A program made the position numbers and the translations under genes. A model generated the notes under the pieces. The model saw only the letters and a list, made by a program, of their open reading frames with translations. It searched no databases and was not told where the DNA came from. A stretch of 64,000 nucleotides of DNA from assembly GCF_007859755.1 (NCBI RefSeq), contig NZ_SJPF01000006.1, positions 186,010 to 250,009 of the forward strand. Direction: 5' to 3'. Position 1 is the first letter of the stretch, and the number at the start of each line of letters is the position of its first letter. Origin of the DNA: Blastopirellula retiformator. GTDB lineage: Bacteria > Planctomycetota > Planctomycetia > Pirellulales > Pirellulaceae. Shown one piece after another: positions 19,041 through 27,373 of the stretch.

Positions 19041-19490
19041 TTGACGTACTCAGACGATTGGAGGACCGGAGACTTCTTGCCAGGCGGCAGAGCTACAAGA
19101 CAGCACAGTATTGCATCGCTCGTGGGAAGTCAAAAGAATAGCACGAAGGCAATTGCCGGAACGCGCTTCGATGCCGACCGCGTCAATCTAGCTGGGAAAG
19201 CGCACTGTCGCAGATAACCGTGCCGCCCGGCGATCTCAAAAGCGACTAGATTCTAAGCCTGCAATTCTCGCAACTCCACATAGCTCCTCGAAAACCGGTT
19301 CCCAATGCCTGCAGCGACGATCTTGCGTGAACGCCCGACCGCTAGCGTTCGTGAAATCCAGTTCCATGCGACCGAAAATTGTCTCTGGGTCATGTTTGAG
19401 GACGAAGAATACACGCAGTGGTGCGGTATTTTCGGCGCAGGCACACAGCGTTACGAGGGGAAGATCATTGAATTGTCGGAGGGTGAATTT

Positions 19491-20750
19491 CACGGCGATC
19501 GCACCATAAATCACGTCGCCAGCAACACTTCCAGCAGATAGGCGTCGTTCCGCCCCGCTTTTAGCCGCTTGTTCTTCACGCCCACCTTGGCCGTTTTGTT
19601 GTTCTTCAAGAGGCTCAAACTCGTTCTTCGCAGCAGGCTGAAGTTGATGTCGGCGTTTCCTTTTCGGATGCGGCTTTGGTCCTCGCCGAACGTTACGTCG
19701 AGTTGCCAATGCAAACTGTTCTCGATGCTCCAGTGACCGCGGACCGCTTCGGCGAAGCGTTTGCCCGTGAGGTATTTGCTAACGATATAGTAGCGGACGT
19801 CGCTTGTCTCTTTGCCGTTTTGCTTGACGATGTTGATCGTCATGCCGATCGCTTTCAACTTCTTCCACTTGCTCGCGTACGGAAAATCATCTGCGTCGAT
19901 CGGGCAGAGATAATAGTAGCGCGACTCTTCGCGGCCATGCCCTTTCTCGTGCGTTTCGTGACGATGGACTTTCAGCTTCTTGAAGTCGACTTCCATCGCG
20001 GCGACGAAGTGATCGCGAATTGCCTGATGCAAGTAACGCTGATTTCCTTTGATCGCCAGGCAATAATCGCCGCCTGCGTCGACGATCTTTGCAGCGATCT
20101 CCTTTTGACAGCCCATCGCGTCGATCGTCACCAAACAGCCGGAAACCTCGATGATTTCGAGCAATTTCGGAATCGCCGTGATCTCATTACTCTTCGCGTC
20201 GGTCGCTACCTGACCCAGGCTCACATGATTAGCGGTCGCCCAGGCGCTGACCATGTGAATCGCCGCCTTGCTGCTGGCGGCGTCGAAACTGCGCCGCAAC
20301 GTCTTGCCGTCGATCGCGATGATTTGTCCGTCGGTAATGTCCTGCAGCGCCGTGATCCAACTCAGCAAACACTTCTCCAACTCGGCCGGCTTGAGCGCGC
20401 CCAGAATCGCGTTGAATCGATCGTGCGAAGGGACGCCGCTGCTCATGTCGAGAAACTTCGAAAGCCACTCCTTCTTATCCTCCGCCCAATCGGCGATGGC
20501 GACAAAATCGTCCGCCCCGCCGAGCACCGCGCAGAGCGACATCGTGACGATGTTGACCAGCGGATAAGTCACCTTCCGCGTGCGCGGATCGGTCAGGTCG
20601 GCAAAGTGCTGTTGAATCGAAGCGGCCGAAGAAGACATGCGGAAGACCTCCCTGCAAAGCGAACGCCTGGCGGCGAAACGGACGTCGCGAAATCGCCAAG
20701 ACGTATTTGCCGGATTATCGCAGATTGCCCATCATGGCGCAATCGCCGTG
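19491..20750 (-). mobile_element. ISAs1-family insertion sequence, complete, 1260 bp
   Basis: The ends are inverted repeats: the left end reads CACGGCGATCGCACCAT, and the right end read inward gives CACGGCGATTGCGCCAT, with 15 of 17 identical. The element is flanked by a perfect 10-bp direct repeat GGGTGAATTT (19481-19490 and 20751-20760), which is the target duplication. It holds one intact transposase gene. Intact ends, intact gene and unmutated duplication indicate a recent insertion. Confidence 0.96.
19511..20638 (-). CDS. ISAs1-family DDE transposase
   Basis: 375 residues, the normal length for this family, with no frameshift. An N-terminal DUF4096-type region (HFADLTDPRTRKVTYPLVNI) precedes the DDE domain, which begins with IIAIDGKTLRRSFD. 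LVTIDAMGCQKEIAAKI, CLAIKGNQRYLH and RGHWSIENSLHWQLDVTFGE follow. The D of AIDGK, the D of TIDAMG and the E of SIENSLHW are the likely catalytic triad. It catalyses cut-and-paste movement of the surrounding element and is probably still active. Confidence 0.96.
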   Translation of the reverse strand: MSSSAASIQQHFADLTDPRTRKVTYPLVNIVTMSLCAVLGGADDFVAIADWAEDKKEWLSKFLDMSSGVPSHDRFNAILGALKPAELEKCLLSWITALQDITDGQIIAIDGKTLRRSFDAASSKAAIHMVSAWATANHVSLGQVATDAKSNEITAIPKLLEIIEVSGCLVTIDAMGCQKEIAAKIVDAGGDYCLAIKGNQRYLHQAIRDHFVAAMEVDFKKLKVHRHETHEKGHGREESRYYYLCPIDADDFPYASKWKKLKAIGMTINIVKQNGKETSDVRYYIVSKYLTGKRFAEAVRGHWSIENSLHWQLDVTFGEDQSRIRKGNADINFSLLRRTSLSLLKNNKTAKVGVKNKRLKAGRNDAYLLEVLLAT

Positions 20751-21185
20751 GGGTGAATTTGCGATTCTAGTCGCAGGCAAGCTTTACCGCGTCAACGCAA
20801 ATAGCAAACAACTCGCTTTCGCTTCCGAACAAGACGACTTAACGGACGTCATCTATGCGCCCGATAGCGATCTTCTAATCGGGTGCGACTACACCACGCT
20901 CTATGTATTTGCCCCTCAAGGACTCAAGTGGAAATCAGAACGCGTCTCGTGGGATGGGATCGAGTTGGTCGATGTCAAGGAAAGTACGGTCAGCGGTTTT
21001 GTTCTCGATTTGTTCAACGATGTTGAAGGAGAAATAATGGCCCCAGCACAAAAAGTTCCCTTTCTGCTCTTCCTGGACGAATTGCACTTTGAATCGGAGA
21101 TCGACGGGAGTTGGTTTAACGCCGATTAAGATTCAGGCGTTCTATCAGCATAACCTCGGTCGAGCCCCAGCTCTTGAATTTGGCG

Positions 21186-21572
21186 ATGTCGAAAGTTCTG
21201 GGGCATGACCCATCGAATGCAACTAAGTTAAGCAAACCAGAAATGTCGTTTTCCGAATCGATGCGACTTGCGCTTGAGCAAGAGTTCGGCAAGGGCCAAG
21301 TCGTTGTAAACGAGCTTCGTGATGATTCAGGCGTTGTCGTCGTGCTGCCCATGCGCGATGATGGAAAGTCGAACGCTCAAATTCGCAATGCATCCGGAGA
21401 AGTTCGCTGCGAAATTGAAATCCCTGCAAGCTTCCGTGGCGGCAACGGGTTTGCGGACGCCTATTATGTGAACGGAGAGCTCACGGCAATATTCGTTCGC
21501 CCGGGGCGCGACTTCGCCTTCATCGTGGATGAGCAAACGGGGCGAATTCTTAAGTGTTACGAAACCAGGTAG
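21186..21572 (+). CDS. Small protein of unknown function
   Basis: About 128 residues from ATG 21186; the ATG at 21243 (MSFSESMRLALEQEFG) is an equally possible start, and neither has a good ribosome binding site. The C-terminal half alternates short beta-strands (VVVVLPMRDD, AYYVNGELTAIFVRPG, FAFIVDEQTGRILKCY), which resembles blades of a small propeller or a YD-like sheet. It shares the beta-rich look of the interrupted gene just upstream. No recognised family. It may be a remnant or member of an orphan small-protein cluster. Confidence 0.55.
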   Translation: MSKVLGHDPSNATKLSKPEMSFSESMRLALEQEFGKGQVVVNELRDDSGVVVVLPMRDDGKSNAQIRNASGEVRCEIEIPASFRGGNGFADAYYVNGELTAIFVRPGRDFAFIVDEQTGRILKCYETR

Positions 21573-21762
21573 CAACCGCTTGGCGCCACTGCCCAGAGAC
21601 AGTGCTCTTCCGGCACTCGTTTATAGGTTGTCCAGGCTTTAATGGGTAGAAACGGCCGTTAGTGATAACAACGAAGACACTGGCTAAGGCCAGTGGCGCC
21701 CGTCCGCCCGGCCAATACCCGCACTCATCCCAGCAAAACCAACACAGCGCAGAGAGATCCTG

Positions 21763-22284
21763 ATGGAACCTTCCTTTCGCCAATGGCTGATTGACCGCGA
21801 TGAACCTGCTATCGACGACGCCTTCTTTGACGACGAGTGTCCTCATTTCTTTGCCGTGGACTGGCGTGAAGACCCTGCAGATTTCGTGCAGGCCTGTGGC
21901 GACTGCCTAGATGGCGCCGACGTCCGCGCCGATTGGCAAGGAGATCTGCTGTTGATAATTCGCGATGGTAACGAGACGACTGTCTCACTGATGGACGACG
22001 ACGGCGATCAAGACCTCGCCATTCGCACCTTAAATGAGGCGCTTCAGCCCGACTACGAAATCCGGCTGCTGGCTTGCTCTCACGGAAGCGATACGGCAGG
22101 CTTCGCCGTGCTGCCGACTGCCGATTGGGAATCGCTGGACTCCGAACTATCGCAAGCGGTCAACGAGAACTTCGTCGCACTGGCGGCACTCCCCAACCTA
22201 TTCACCGAAATGACGGAAGAGCACCTCCCGGAAGCGGCCCGCCTACGTTTTGAACGGATGATGGAACGCAATCGGCAACGGTAA
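21763..22284 (+). CDS. Acidic small protein of unknown function
   Basis: 173 residues, strongly acidic, cytoplasmic by sequence (no export signal). The N-terminal 45 residues (FRQWLIDRDEPAIDDAFFDD) are followed by an alpha/beta core containing DLLLIIRDGNETTVSLMDDD and a C-terminal helical tail ending in LRFERMMERNRQR. I do not recognise a family. It converges with the SMI1/KNR4 gene (36-bp gap) and belongs to the same islet of orphan small genes. Confidence 0.65.
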   Translation: MEPSFRQWLIDRDEPAIDDAFFDDECPHFFAVDWREDPADFVQACGDCLDGADVRADWQGDLLLIIRDGNETTVSLMDDDGDQDLAIRTLNEALQPDYEIRLLACSHGSDTAGFAVLPTADWESLDSELSQAVNENFVALAALPNLFTEMTEEHLPEAARLRFERMMERNRQR

Positions 22285-22320
22285 CTGCCTTGCGTTCGCC
22301 GATGTGAGGGAGTCCTAGCA

Positions 22321-22845
22321 TCACGGTTGTCCTAGCTTATTTGCGATAAGTTCCGAGAACGAGTCGGCCAGCTTTACCGCTTCGTCATACCCAAGGTTGC
22401 AAGCATTGGCGAACAGCACGGGATAGTCTCCATCAATCGGATCGTCTCGCATGTCAAGCAAATAGAACGTTCCCCCGCCATCAAAACCGATGGGAGCGGA
22501 TAAAGGCATCCAATGAGGAATGCTGTAGAAGAGCATGTACTGGCGAACTTGATTCGTAGTGAACAATGGATCGAAATCTCGATTGTCGCCTGAGAATGAT
22601 CCACCGTTGGAATATTGCAAAAACGCTAGGTACGACTCGGGCAAGCGTCGATTAGGAAGCGGCCAGATTGCTGGGTTGAACGGAGGATCGAAGCTGCCTT
22701 CGCCCACGATGGCCCGATGTTCCGCATGCAACTCTTCGAGCTCTTGTGCGGTGAGTGGTGCGAATACGCTTTCGACGAACGCCGCTATCTCCGCATCGGT
22801 GGCGGGCGATTCTGGTTTGGCATTTAATCCTGGCGGCCACTGCAT
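22321..22845 (-). CDS. SMI1/KNR4 (SUKH superfamily) protein
   Basis: 174 residues. The SUKH core is clear: an N-terminal helix (EIAAFVESVFAPLTAQELEE), then the hallmark RRLPESYLAFLQYSNGGSF, a turn FDPLF, and the strand region APIGFDGGGTFYLLDMR followed by GDYPVLFANACNLG. In bacteria this superfamily is found mostly as immunity proteins against contact-dependent or polymorphic toxins. Some members only bind other proteins. No toxin gene is visible within the window, so its cognate toxin, if any, is unknown. Confidence 0.85.
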   Translation of the reverse strand: MQWPPGLNAKPESPATDAEIAAFVESVFAPLTAQELEELHAEHRAIVGEGSFDPPFNPAIWPLPNRRLPESYLAFLQYSNGGSFSGDNRDFDPLFTTNQVRQYMLFYSIPHWMPLSAPIGFDGGGTFYLLDMRDDPIDGDYPVLFANACNLGYDEAVKLADSFSELIANKLGQP

Positions 22846-24490
22846 CGTGAGTCTCTGCGGTAAGAAGACTTAGAAAAGACGCCCAGGCCCCGTGACCACC
22901 ACTTTGCGTGGCCATGCTTGTGTCGTCAAGTCAGGCAAGTTCTTTTTCCTATGGAATCGGTTGGCAACGTCTGGTTGGCATACCGATGGCAAGCCGCATT
23001 CATGGCTATGCAAGGCCGTGACCACGGTCCCCGCTTTACGCTTTCCGCTTTCCGCTGTAAGTCGTCCTCGACATTCGTCATTCCCACCATCCCCTCTTTT
23101 TGCTTGCCTGATTGCCTCGAATCCTGGTATAAATATGTCCAGGCATGCCGTGGGTTAACGCCTGCGCGTGAAATGCATGAATTTGCCTTTCACCGACCCC
23201 GTGGAGACGGGGAGTGATCTTGCCGCCGGGTGACTTTGCTCCTGGGCTGTTACGCCTGAGATCGTGGAGAGGAGCAAACGTAAGCCTGACGAAGGGACCA
23301 GTCGCCTGCGATTTTCGCGGGCAGTTACTGGCTGGGTCTTCGTTGACGGATACTTGCGCGTCGTTTTTGAGGACGTTGTTTGTTTCGGCGTACGCGCGGT
23401 GCGAGCGGGACGCGTTTGGCAGGCGTTTCTCTTGGAAAACGCCGGGCGAAACGAAAGGTCTGTGTTAGGAAGAGGTTGCGACGATTTCCGCCGGACGGCG
23501 AACCAGGGAGCAGAAAAAAAAGTGTGCGATCCAGTCCACTACGATTTAAAAAAGCGAAACGGTCCGGTCCAGTCGAAAACGATCGTAGCCCGAGTGCGCT
23601 AGGCCCCAGGAATGCGGCCGTTATGCTCCCGTGGTGCGAAGAAAAAACGAAATCGTCCAGTCCAGTCCGCAGCCCCAAGGGGGCAATCCAAAGTAGCCCG
23701 GGGTGGAGTCGTGGAAAGCGACGCAGCCCCGGGTCAGGAATCCGATTGAAAACGAAAGCCCTGAAGGGGGGCGCTAACGAGCGATGTACATGGTTTAAAA
23801 AAAACGGAATGGTCCGGTCCAGTTGGTCCGGAGTTCCGCAAAGCATGATCGAGGGGCCGTTTAGATCGCCCCCGTGGGGCTCACGCTTTGGTCGATGGAC
23901 AAAACCCAGCGCTACGTCGCCTGCCGGCGACTTCGCACTGGGCTGCTTTAGCGGCGCCCCTTTGGGGCAGAGGAAAAAAAGAAACGGTCCGGTCCGGTCC
24001 CACACAGTTCAGCCCTGGAGGGGCGCCCTAACCTAGCCTGGGGCGAAGTTGCCCATCGGGCGACGTAGCCCCAGGAGTGTGCGCCTCGATGGTCGAAAGC
24101 CCCGGAGGGGCGATCCAAGAAAGAAGAACGGTCCAGTCCAGCGTCAACGATTGATTTTGCGAATCGGTCCTGGGGCTACGTCGCGTGGCGCGACTTCGCC
24201 CCAGGCTAGGTTGCGACGGCCCTCCGGGCCTGGGAGATTGGCGGCGATTGGGATTGGCGACGTTTGATGAGGCGCCAACCGAATGGTAAGGCATTTTATC
24301 GCTGCGCGACCCGCACGGGGATGCCGGACGAGCCGCTCTGGGTTTGAAAAAACGAAACAGTCCGGTCCAGTGTTGGCGGTTCGCGCGAACAGGGGTCAGG
24401 TCGCGTTTTCGCAGGCGTGGTTTTTCGTGGTGGAGCGGTTGGCGGCGAAAACGAGACCAGGCCCCGTTTCGCGAGTCACGTCTGGTTTGC
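22846..24490. other. 1.6-kb tract without recognisable genes
   Basis: All reading frames here, on both strands, are low in coding character and repeat the same peptide fragments because they cross DNA repeats. A well-formed promoter-like sequence TTGCCT-N18-TATAAA lies at 23104-23133. Downstream of it is a hairpin-rich stretch (for example CCCCGT-GGAG-ACGGGG near 23198) up to about 23370, which might be an untranslated RNA. From 23513 on it holds the A-rich/GGTCC repeats described separately, with GC-rich hairpins of the GGGGCTACGTCGC/GCGACTTCGCCCC kind between them. Confidence 0.6.
23513..24370. repeat. Interspersed A-rich/GGTCC repeat, seven copies
   Basis: A short unit of the form A-run, (C)GAAAC, GGTCCGGTCCAGTCC recurs at about 23513-23538, 23546-23574, 23641-23668, 23794-23820, 23971-24000, 24117-24140 and 24345-24370. 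All copies have the same orientation. Copies vary by single bases and by the number of GGTCC/AGTCC steps. Spacing is irregular, from about 33 to 229 bp, and the sequences between differ, so it is not a CRISPR array. Read on the minus strand, each unit ends in a T-run. Confidence 0.75.
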
Positions 24491-25753
24491 TCATTCGGCC
24501 AGCGCCACCGTTTCCTCCAATTCGATGCCGTTCCCGATCGCTCGCTCAATAATATCGGCCGCCATTTGCGGACCGTTTAGGCAACTCATTTCGTCTCGCA
24601 GCTCGCCGGCTCGATGGCGAAACTTGGGATCCTTGAGAATCGTCATCAGGCCTTGGCGAATTCGCTTGGCCGAGGCCTTTCCCAGTCCCAACACGAGCCC
24701 GGCGCCGAGATGTTCGACGCGTCTGGCGACGCCGGGTTGGTCGTTGGTGATCGGCAGGCAGAGCATCGGCAAGCCGCGGGCGAGCGTCTCGAGCGTGGTG
24801 TTAAGGCCGGCGTGCGTGATGACGGCCAACGCCTTGTCGAGCAGTTGTAGTTGCGGCGCGTAGGGGACGACGATGACGTTATCGGGAATCGGAACATCCA
24901 ACTTCGCGTTGGCGCTGCCGAGGGCAAGCACCATTTGTACATCCATACCGCGGGCCGACTCGGCGATCGCGGCGTAGACATGGCGGAGTTTGTTTTGCAG
25001 CGTCCCCAGCGAAGCGTAGACCAGCGGCCGGTCGTCGAGTCGATCCCACGGGAAGTCGACCTGGCTGTCTCGGCCTGTCGTGTGCCAAGGAGCGGTGTAG
25101 TGGAAGTGAGCAGGCCGCGGATGGTTGGGAAAATCGAAGCAGGCTGGCTGCTGCGCGATCATCGCCCTGCCCCACTGCTGATCGAGCTCGGTCAGCATCA
25201 GCGGACGAATAGCGCCGGGGCCGCTGGCCCCGGCCAGGCGATCGAACAGCGTACAGACCAGCCGATTGGCCAAGCCGTTTTTGAGTCGAGCGAGCAGCCC
25301 GGTTCGATAAGGCCAGTTCATCGGCGGCGGCGGAACCGAGCCGTGGAAGTGCCCCGCCAGGGCGTTGCAGACGACGACGTAGGGAATCTGTTGTTCTTCC
25401 GCGACCACGGCGCCGGCCGGGGCGACCTGGTCGACGACAAGCGCCTCGATCTGGCGCTGCTCGATGATTTCAGGCAGCTCGTCGCGAGTCGCCATCGAAC
25501 TCCATTGAACCATTTTGCCGGTGTGCTTCATCGCGGCCAGGCCCGACAGCTCGCCCAGCTTGTCCCACCCGGCGTTGATCTGGGCCAAGTCGGCCAGCGG
25601 CGCCCAGGCCAAACCGGCTCGCGCGGCAAAAGGCTGGACTCGCGACGAACCAAGCAAGGTCACCCGATGACCTCGCCGAAGAAGCTCAGCCCCCAGGGTG
25701 GTCATGGGATTGAGATGACCATGCAGTTCCAGCGTCAACATTCCGTAATGCAT
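24491..25753 (-). CDS. UGT-type (GT1 family) glycosyltransferase
   Basis: 420 residues from ATG 25753, where the GT-B N-domain begins (HYGMLTLELHGHLNPMTTLG); a longer reading to 25966 adds no recognisable sequence. The C-terminal nucleotide-sugar binding domain is clear: PLVYASLGTLQNK, VIVVPYAPQLQLLDKALAVI, then THAGLNTTLETLARGLPMLCLP and NDQPGVARRVEHLGAG. The architecture and motifs resemble zeaxanthin glucosyltransferase CrtX and macrolide glycosyltransferases. It transfers a sugar to a small lipophilic acceptor, possibly a carotenoid, but no carotenoid genes lie nearby. Single gene with a 780-bp upstream gap. Confidence 0.85.
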   Translation of the reverse strand: MHYGMLTLELHGHLNPMTTLGAELLRRGHRVTLLGSSRVQPFAARAGLAWAPLADLAQINAGWDKLGELSGLAAMKHTGKMVQWSSMATRDELPEIIEQRQIEALVVDQVAPAGAVVAEEQQIPYVVVCNALAGHFHGSVPPPPMNWPYRTGLLARLKNGLANRLVCTLFDRLAGASGPGAIRPLMLTELDQQWGRAMIAQQPACFDFPNHPRPAHFHYTAPWHTTGRDSQVDFPWDRLDDRPLVYASLGTLQNKLRHVYAAIAESARGMDVQMVLALGSANAKLDVPIPDNVIVVPYAPQLQLLDKALAVITHAGLNTTLETLARGLPMLCLPITNDQPGVARRVEHLGAGLVLGLGKASAKRIRQGLMTILKDPKFRHRAGELRDEMSCLNGPQMAADIIERAIGNGIELEETVALAE

Positions 25754-26273
25754 ACCGGCAAACGCTCCGTTCCGAGAGACTTGGACGATCGCCGACAGAG
25801 CCAATTCAGGGTTTGCCCTGCCGCCAATCTCTGCGAAGCGGGAAAGATTGCCGGATGCTACATGGAATTTATCAAGGACGCGAGAAATAGAGTGATATTC
25901 ATGAAGGGGTTCCATCGCGAGGTTGCTCTGCGAATAATTCGATCGACCGAACAATCTTTCGATCAAATCACGCCGCAGATCGCTGGCGTCGGCGCTACCT
26001 TCGCGCGAACCCCACCGCCCCAGGCGCCCTCCGAATAGCAGGCACGCAGTTTCGCCGTCCCGTGATTGGGATTCACCAAAACTTCAAGCCGGCTTCGCTG
26101 GGAGTGGTGGGTGGTTACGGTTGAATGCGGCTGCTGGATAAGGGTGTTGAAATCGGGCGAAAAGGGGCGAATTGGCCGCTTTGAGCTGGTTCGCCTCGCA
26201 GACTCTTCACAAAATGCCTGCCATCCGGTGGCGAACGAGCTTGGTTGGAGCCTAACGGTTCGGCCAAGAAACG
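25754..26273. other. Intergenic region between glycosyltransferase and HNH genes
   Basis: About 520 bp between divergent genes. It is AT-richer near 25890-25960. I see no domain, repeat or terminator that I can support here, apart from the promoter-like boxes at its right end. Confidence 0.4.
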
Positions 26274-26303
26274 TTGCTGTAGAAATCGGGGATGTGGTAT
26301 GCT
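26274..26303 (+). promoter_or_regulatory. Sigma-70-like promoter upstream of the tRNA-like element and HNH gene
   Basis: TTGCTG (26274-26279) and TATGCT (26298-26303) are separated by 18 nt, which is close to the consensus. Transcription would begin near 26311 and include the tRNA-like element and the HNH gene. Prediction from sequence only. Confidence 0.5.
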
Positions 26304-26381
26304 GAGGGCCTGACTACGCTCCCCTCCTCACCCCAACGGGGTCGGAATCCAGGCCTACACAAGTCCTTTGATCGAGCCTAA

Positions 26382-26505
26382 GCGACTGTAGCTCAAATTA
26401 GGCAGAGCGTCCGTTTGACGGTTAGAGAGCGCCCCTGAAGGCAGCGTCCTTTGTGGGCCACGTCCGTTTTGACGGCCAGACATCGGTTCGAAACCGATCA
26501 GTCGT
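26382..26505 (+). ncRNA. tRNA-like element with enlarged central region
   Basis: The outer parts have exact tRNA geometry. The 7-bp acceptor stem pairs GCGACTG (26382-26388) with CAGTCGT (26499-26505), including one G-T pair. A two-base TA linker and a D-arm GCTC-AAATTAGGCA-GAGC (26391-26408) follow. The T-arm is ATCGG-TTCGAAA-CCGAT (26482-26498), which joins the acceptor strand without a gap. Between D-arm and T-arm lie 73 nt instead of about 23. This insert contains two near-identical hairpins CGTC-CGTTT(T)-GACG and a third, GCGCC-CCTGAA-GGCAGC. No normal anticodon arm can be drawn and no CCA follows. It ends 28 nt before the HNH start codon. Confidence 0.65.
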
Positions 26506-26533
26506 TATCGACAATAACCTCAGGGAGAGATGG

Positions 26534-27127
26534 ATGTCGGCAATCCTCGAGCGCCCAACGCTCGTACTAAATCGAAACTGGCAGCCGGTTGGCGTCGCTT
26601 CGGTGGCCCGCTCGTTGACCAAGGTGTTTAGCGGTACGGCGCGGATCGTCGACCCGCTGAGCTATCAATTGTACGACTGGGAAGATTGGTCGCAGCTGGT
26701 CCCGAACAAGGACGAGCCGTTCATCTCGTCGCAGCGGTTGCGGATTCGCGTTCCGGAAGTGGTCACGCTGGTCAACTATGACCGCGTCCCGCGGAACACG
26801 GTCACGTTCAGCCGTCGTAACGTGTTCAAGCGCGACAACTACACGTGCCAATATTGTGGCGCGCGGCCCGGTAGCGAAAGCCTGACGATTGACCACGTGT
26901 TGCCTCGCGCCCAAGGGGGCGAGTCGAGCTGGGAGAACTGCGTGTTGGCTTGCGTCGAGTGCAACCATTCGAAGGCGAACCGCACGCCCGATCAGGCGAA
27001 GATGCCGCTCCACGCGATTCCGGTTCGTCCCCGCTGGTCGCCGGTTTACGCGGCCCGCCGCGTGCGGATCGAATCGTGGGCCAAGTTCATCAGCGAAGCG
27101 TACTGGGATACCGAACTGGGCGCCTAG
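26534..27127 (+). CDS. HNH endonuclease family protein
   Basis: 197 residues. ATG 26534 is fixed by AGGGAGAG 5 to 12 nt upstream. An N-terminal domain (ILERPTLVLNRNWQPVGV) shared by a widespread stand-alone HNH family precedes a zinc-bound HNH module: CQYC (105-108), LTIDHVLPRAQGGE with the catalytic D-H pair (120-121), N135 of SWENC, then CVECNHSK (140-147). All metal and zinc ligands are present. Such enzymes cut DNA, but the cellular role of this family is not established. It is preceded by a tRNA-like element and closed by a strong terminator, so the pair forms a self-contained unit. Confidence 0.88.
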   Translation: MSAILERPTLVLNRNWQPVGVASVARSLTKVFSGTARIVDPLSYQLYDWEDWSQLVPNKDEPFISSQRLRIRVPEVVTLVNYDRVPRNTVTFSRRNVFKRDNYTCQYCGARPGSESLTIDHVLPRAQGGESSWENCVLACVECNHSKANRTPDQAKMPLHAIPVRPRWSPVYAARRVRIESWAKFISEAYWDTELGA

Positions 27128-27154
27128 ACGCTTGGCTGAACTTACCGAAACGCA

Positions 27155-27195
27155 AACAGCCGTCCGAGCTTAGCTCGGACGGCTGTTGTTTTCTA
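27155..27195 (+). terminator. Rho-independent terminator after the HNH gene
   Basis: A perfect 15-bp stem (AACAGCCGTCCGAGC at 27155-27169 and its complement at 27173-27187) closes a 3-nt loop TTA and is followed by GTTTTCTATTC. It begins 27 bases after the stop. Confidence 0.93.
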
Positions 27196-27207
27196 TTCTG
27201 GGTGGCG

Positions 27208-27336
27208 TTGCCACGTCTTCGTGGCAATGATGGTGCGCGGAAAAGTCGCTTGACCGTCCGCTACTCAACGCCCCACAAAATGGACGAAGCCAGACCGGAA
27301 CTTGCTAACGCATTCATTGCCACGCGGACGTGGCAA
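27208..27336. repeat. Pair of identical 8-bp-stem palindromes
   Basis: TTGCCACG-N4-CGTGGCAA occurs at 27208-27227 (loop TCTT) and again at 27317-27336 (loop CGGA). The stems are identical and the loops differ, as expected of a structured dispersed repeat. They lie between convergent genes. Confidence 0.7.
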
Positions 27337-27373
27337 CGGCGCCCCGGCCAACAGCGTCGCCCGCTGCTACGTG

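Larger units (their letters stand above)
19305..21129 (+). pseudogene. Orphan gene split by an ISAs1-family insertion
   Basis: Two fragments of one gene: 19305-19490 (62 codons) and 20761-21129 (122 codons plus stop). Removing 19491-20760, which is the insertion sequence plus one target copy, joins ...LSEGEF directly to AILVAGKLYRV... in the same frame, giving a 184-residue protein. The restored sequence is rich in short beta-strands (FAILVAGKLYRV, LLIGCDYTTLYVFAP, PFLLFLDELHFE), suggesting a small beta-propeller-like or beta-barrel fold. I do not recognise the family. The left fragment may still be made, fused to 16 IS-encoded residues. The N-terminal start is uncertain. Confidence 0.85.

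Noticed and set aside
23325-24036. Frames of over 200 codons on both strands in the repeat tract
   Set aside because: Both strands are open at once, and the peptides repeat with the DNA motif (for example LDRT-FF), so openness comes from repeats and base composition.
23513-24370. GGTCC repeats as a CRISPR array
   Set aside because: Units vary in sequence, spacing ranges from 33 to 229 bp, and no cas gene is in the window.
26382-26505. Ordinary tRNA gene
   Set aside because: Acceptor, D and T arms fit, but the 73-nt middle gives no 5-bp anticodon stem with 7-nt loop under any register I tried, and there is no CCA.
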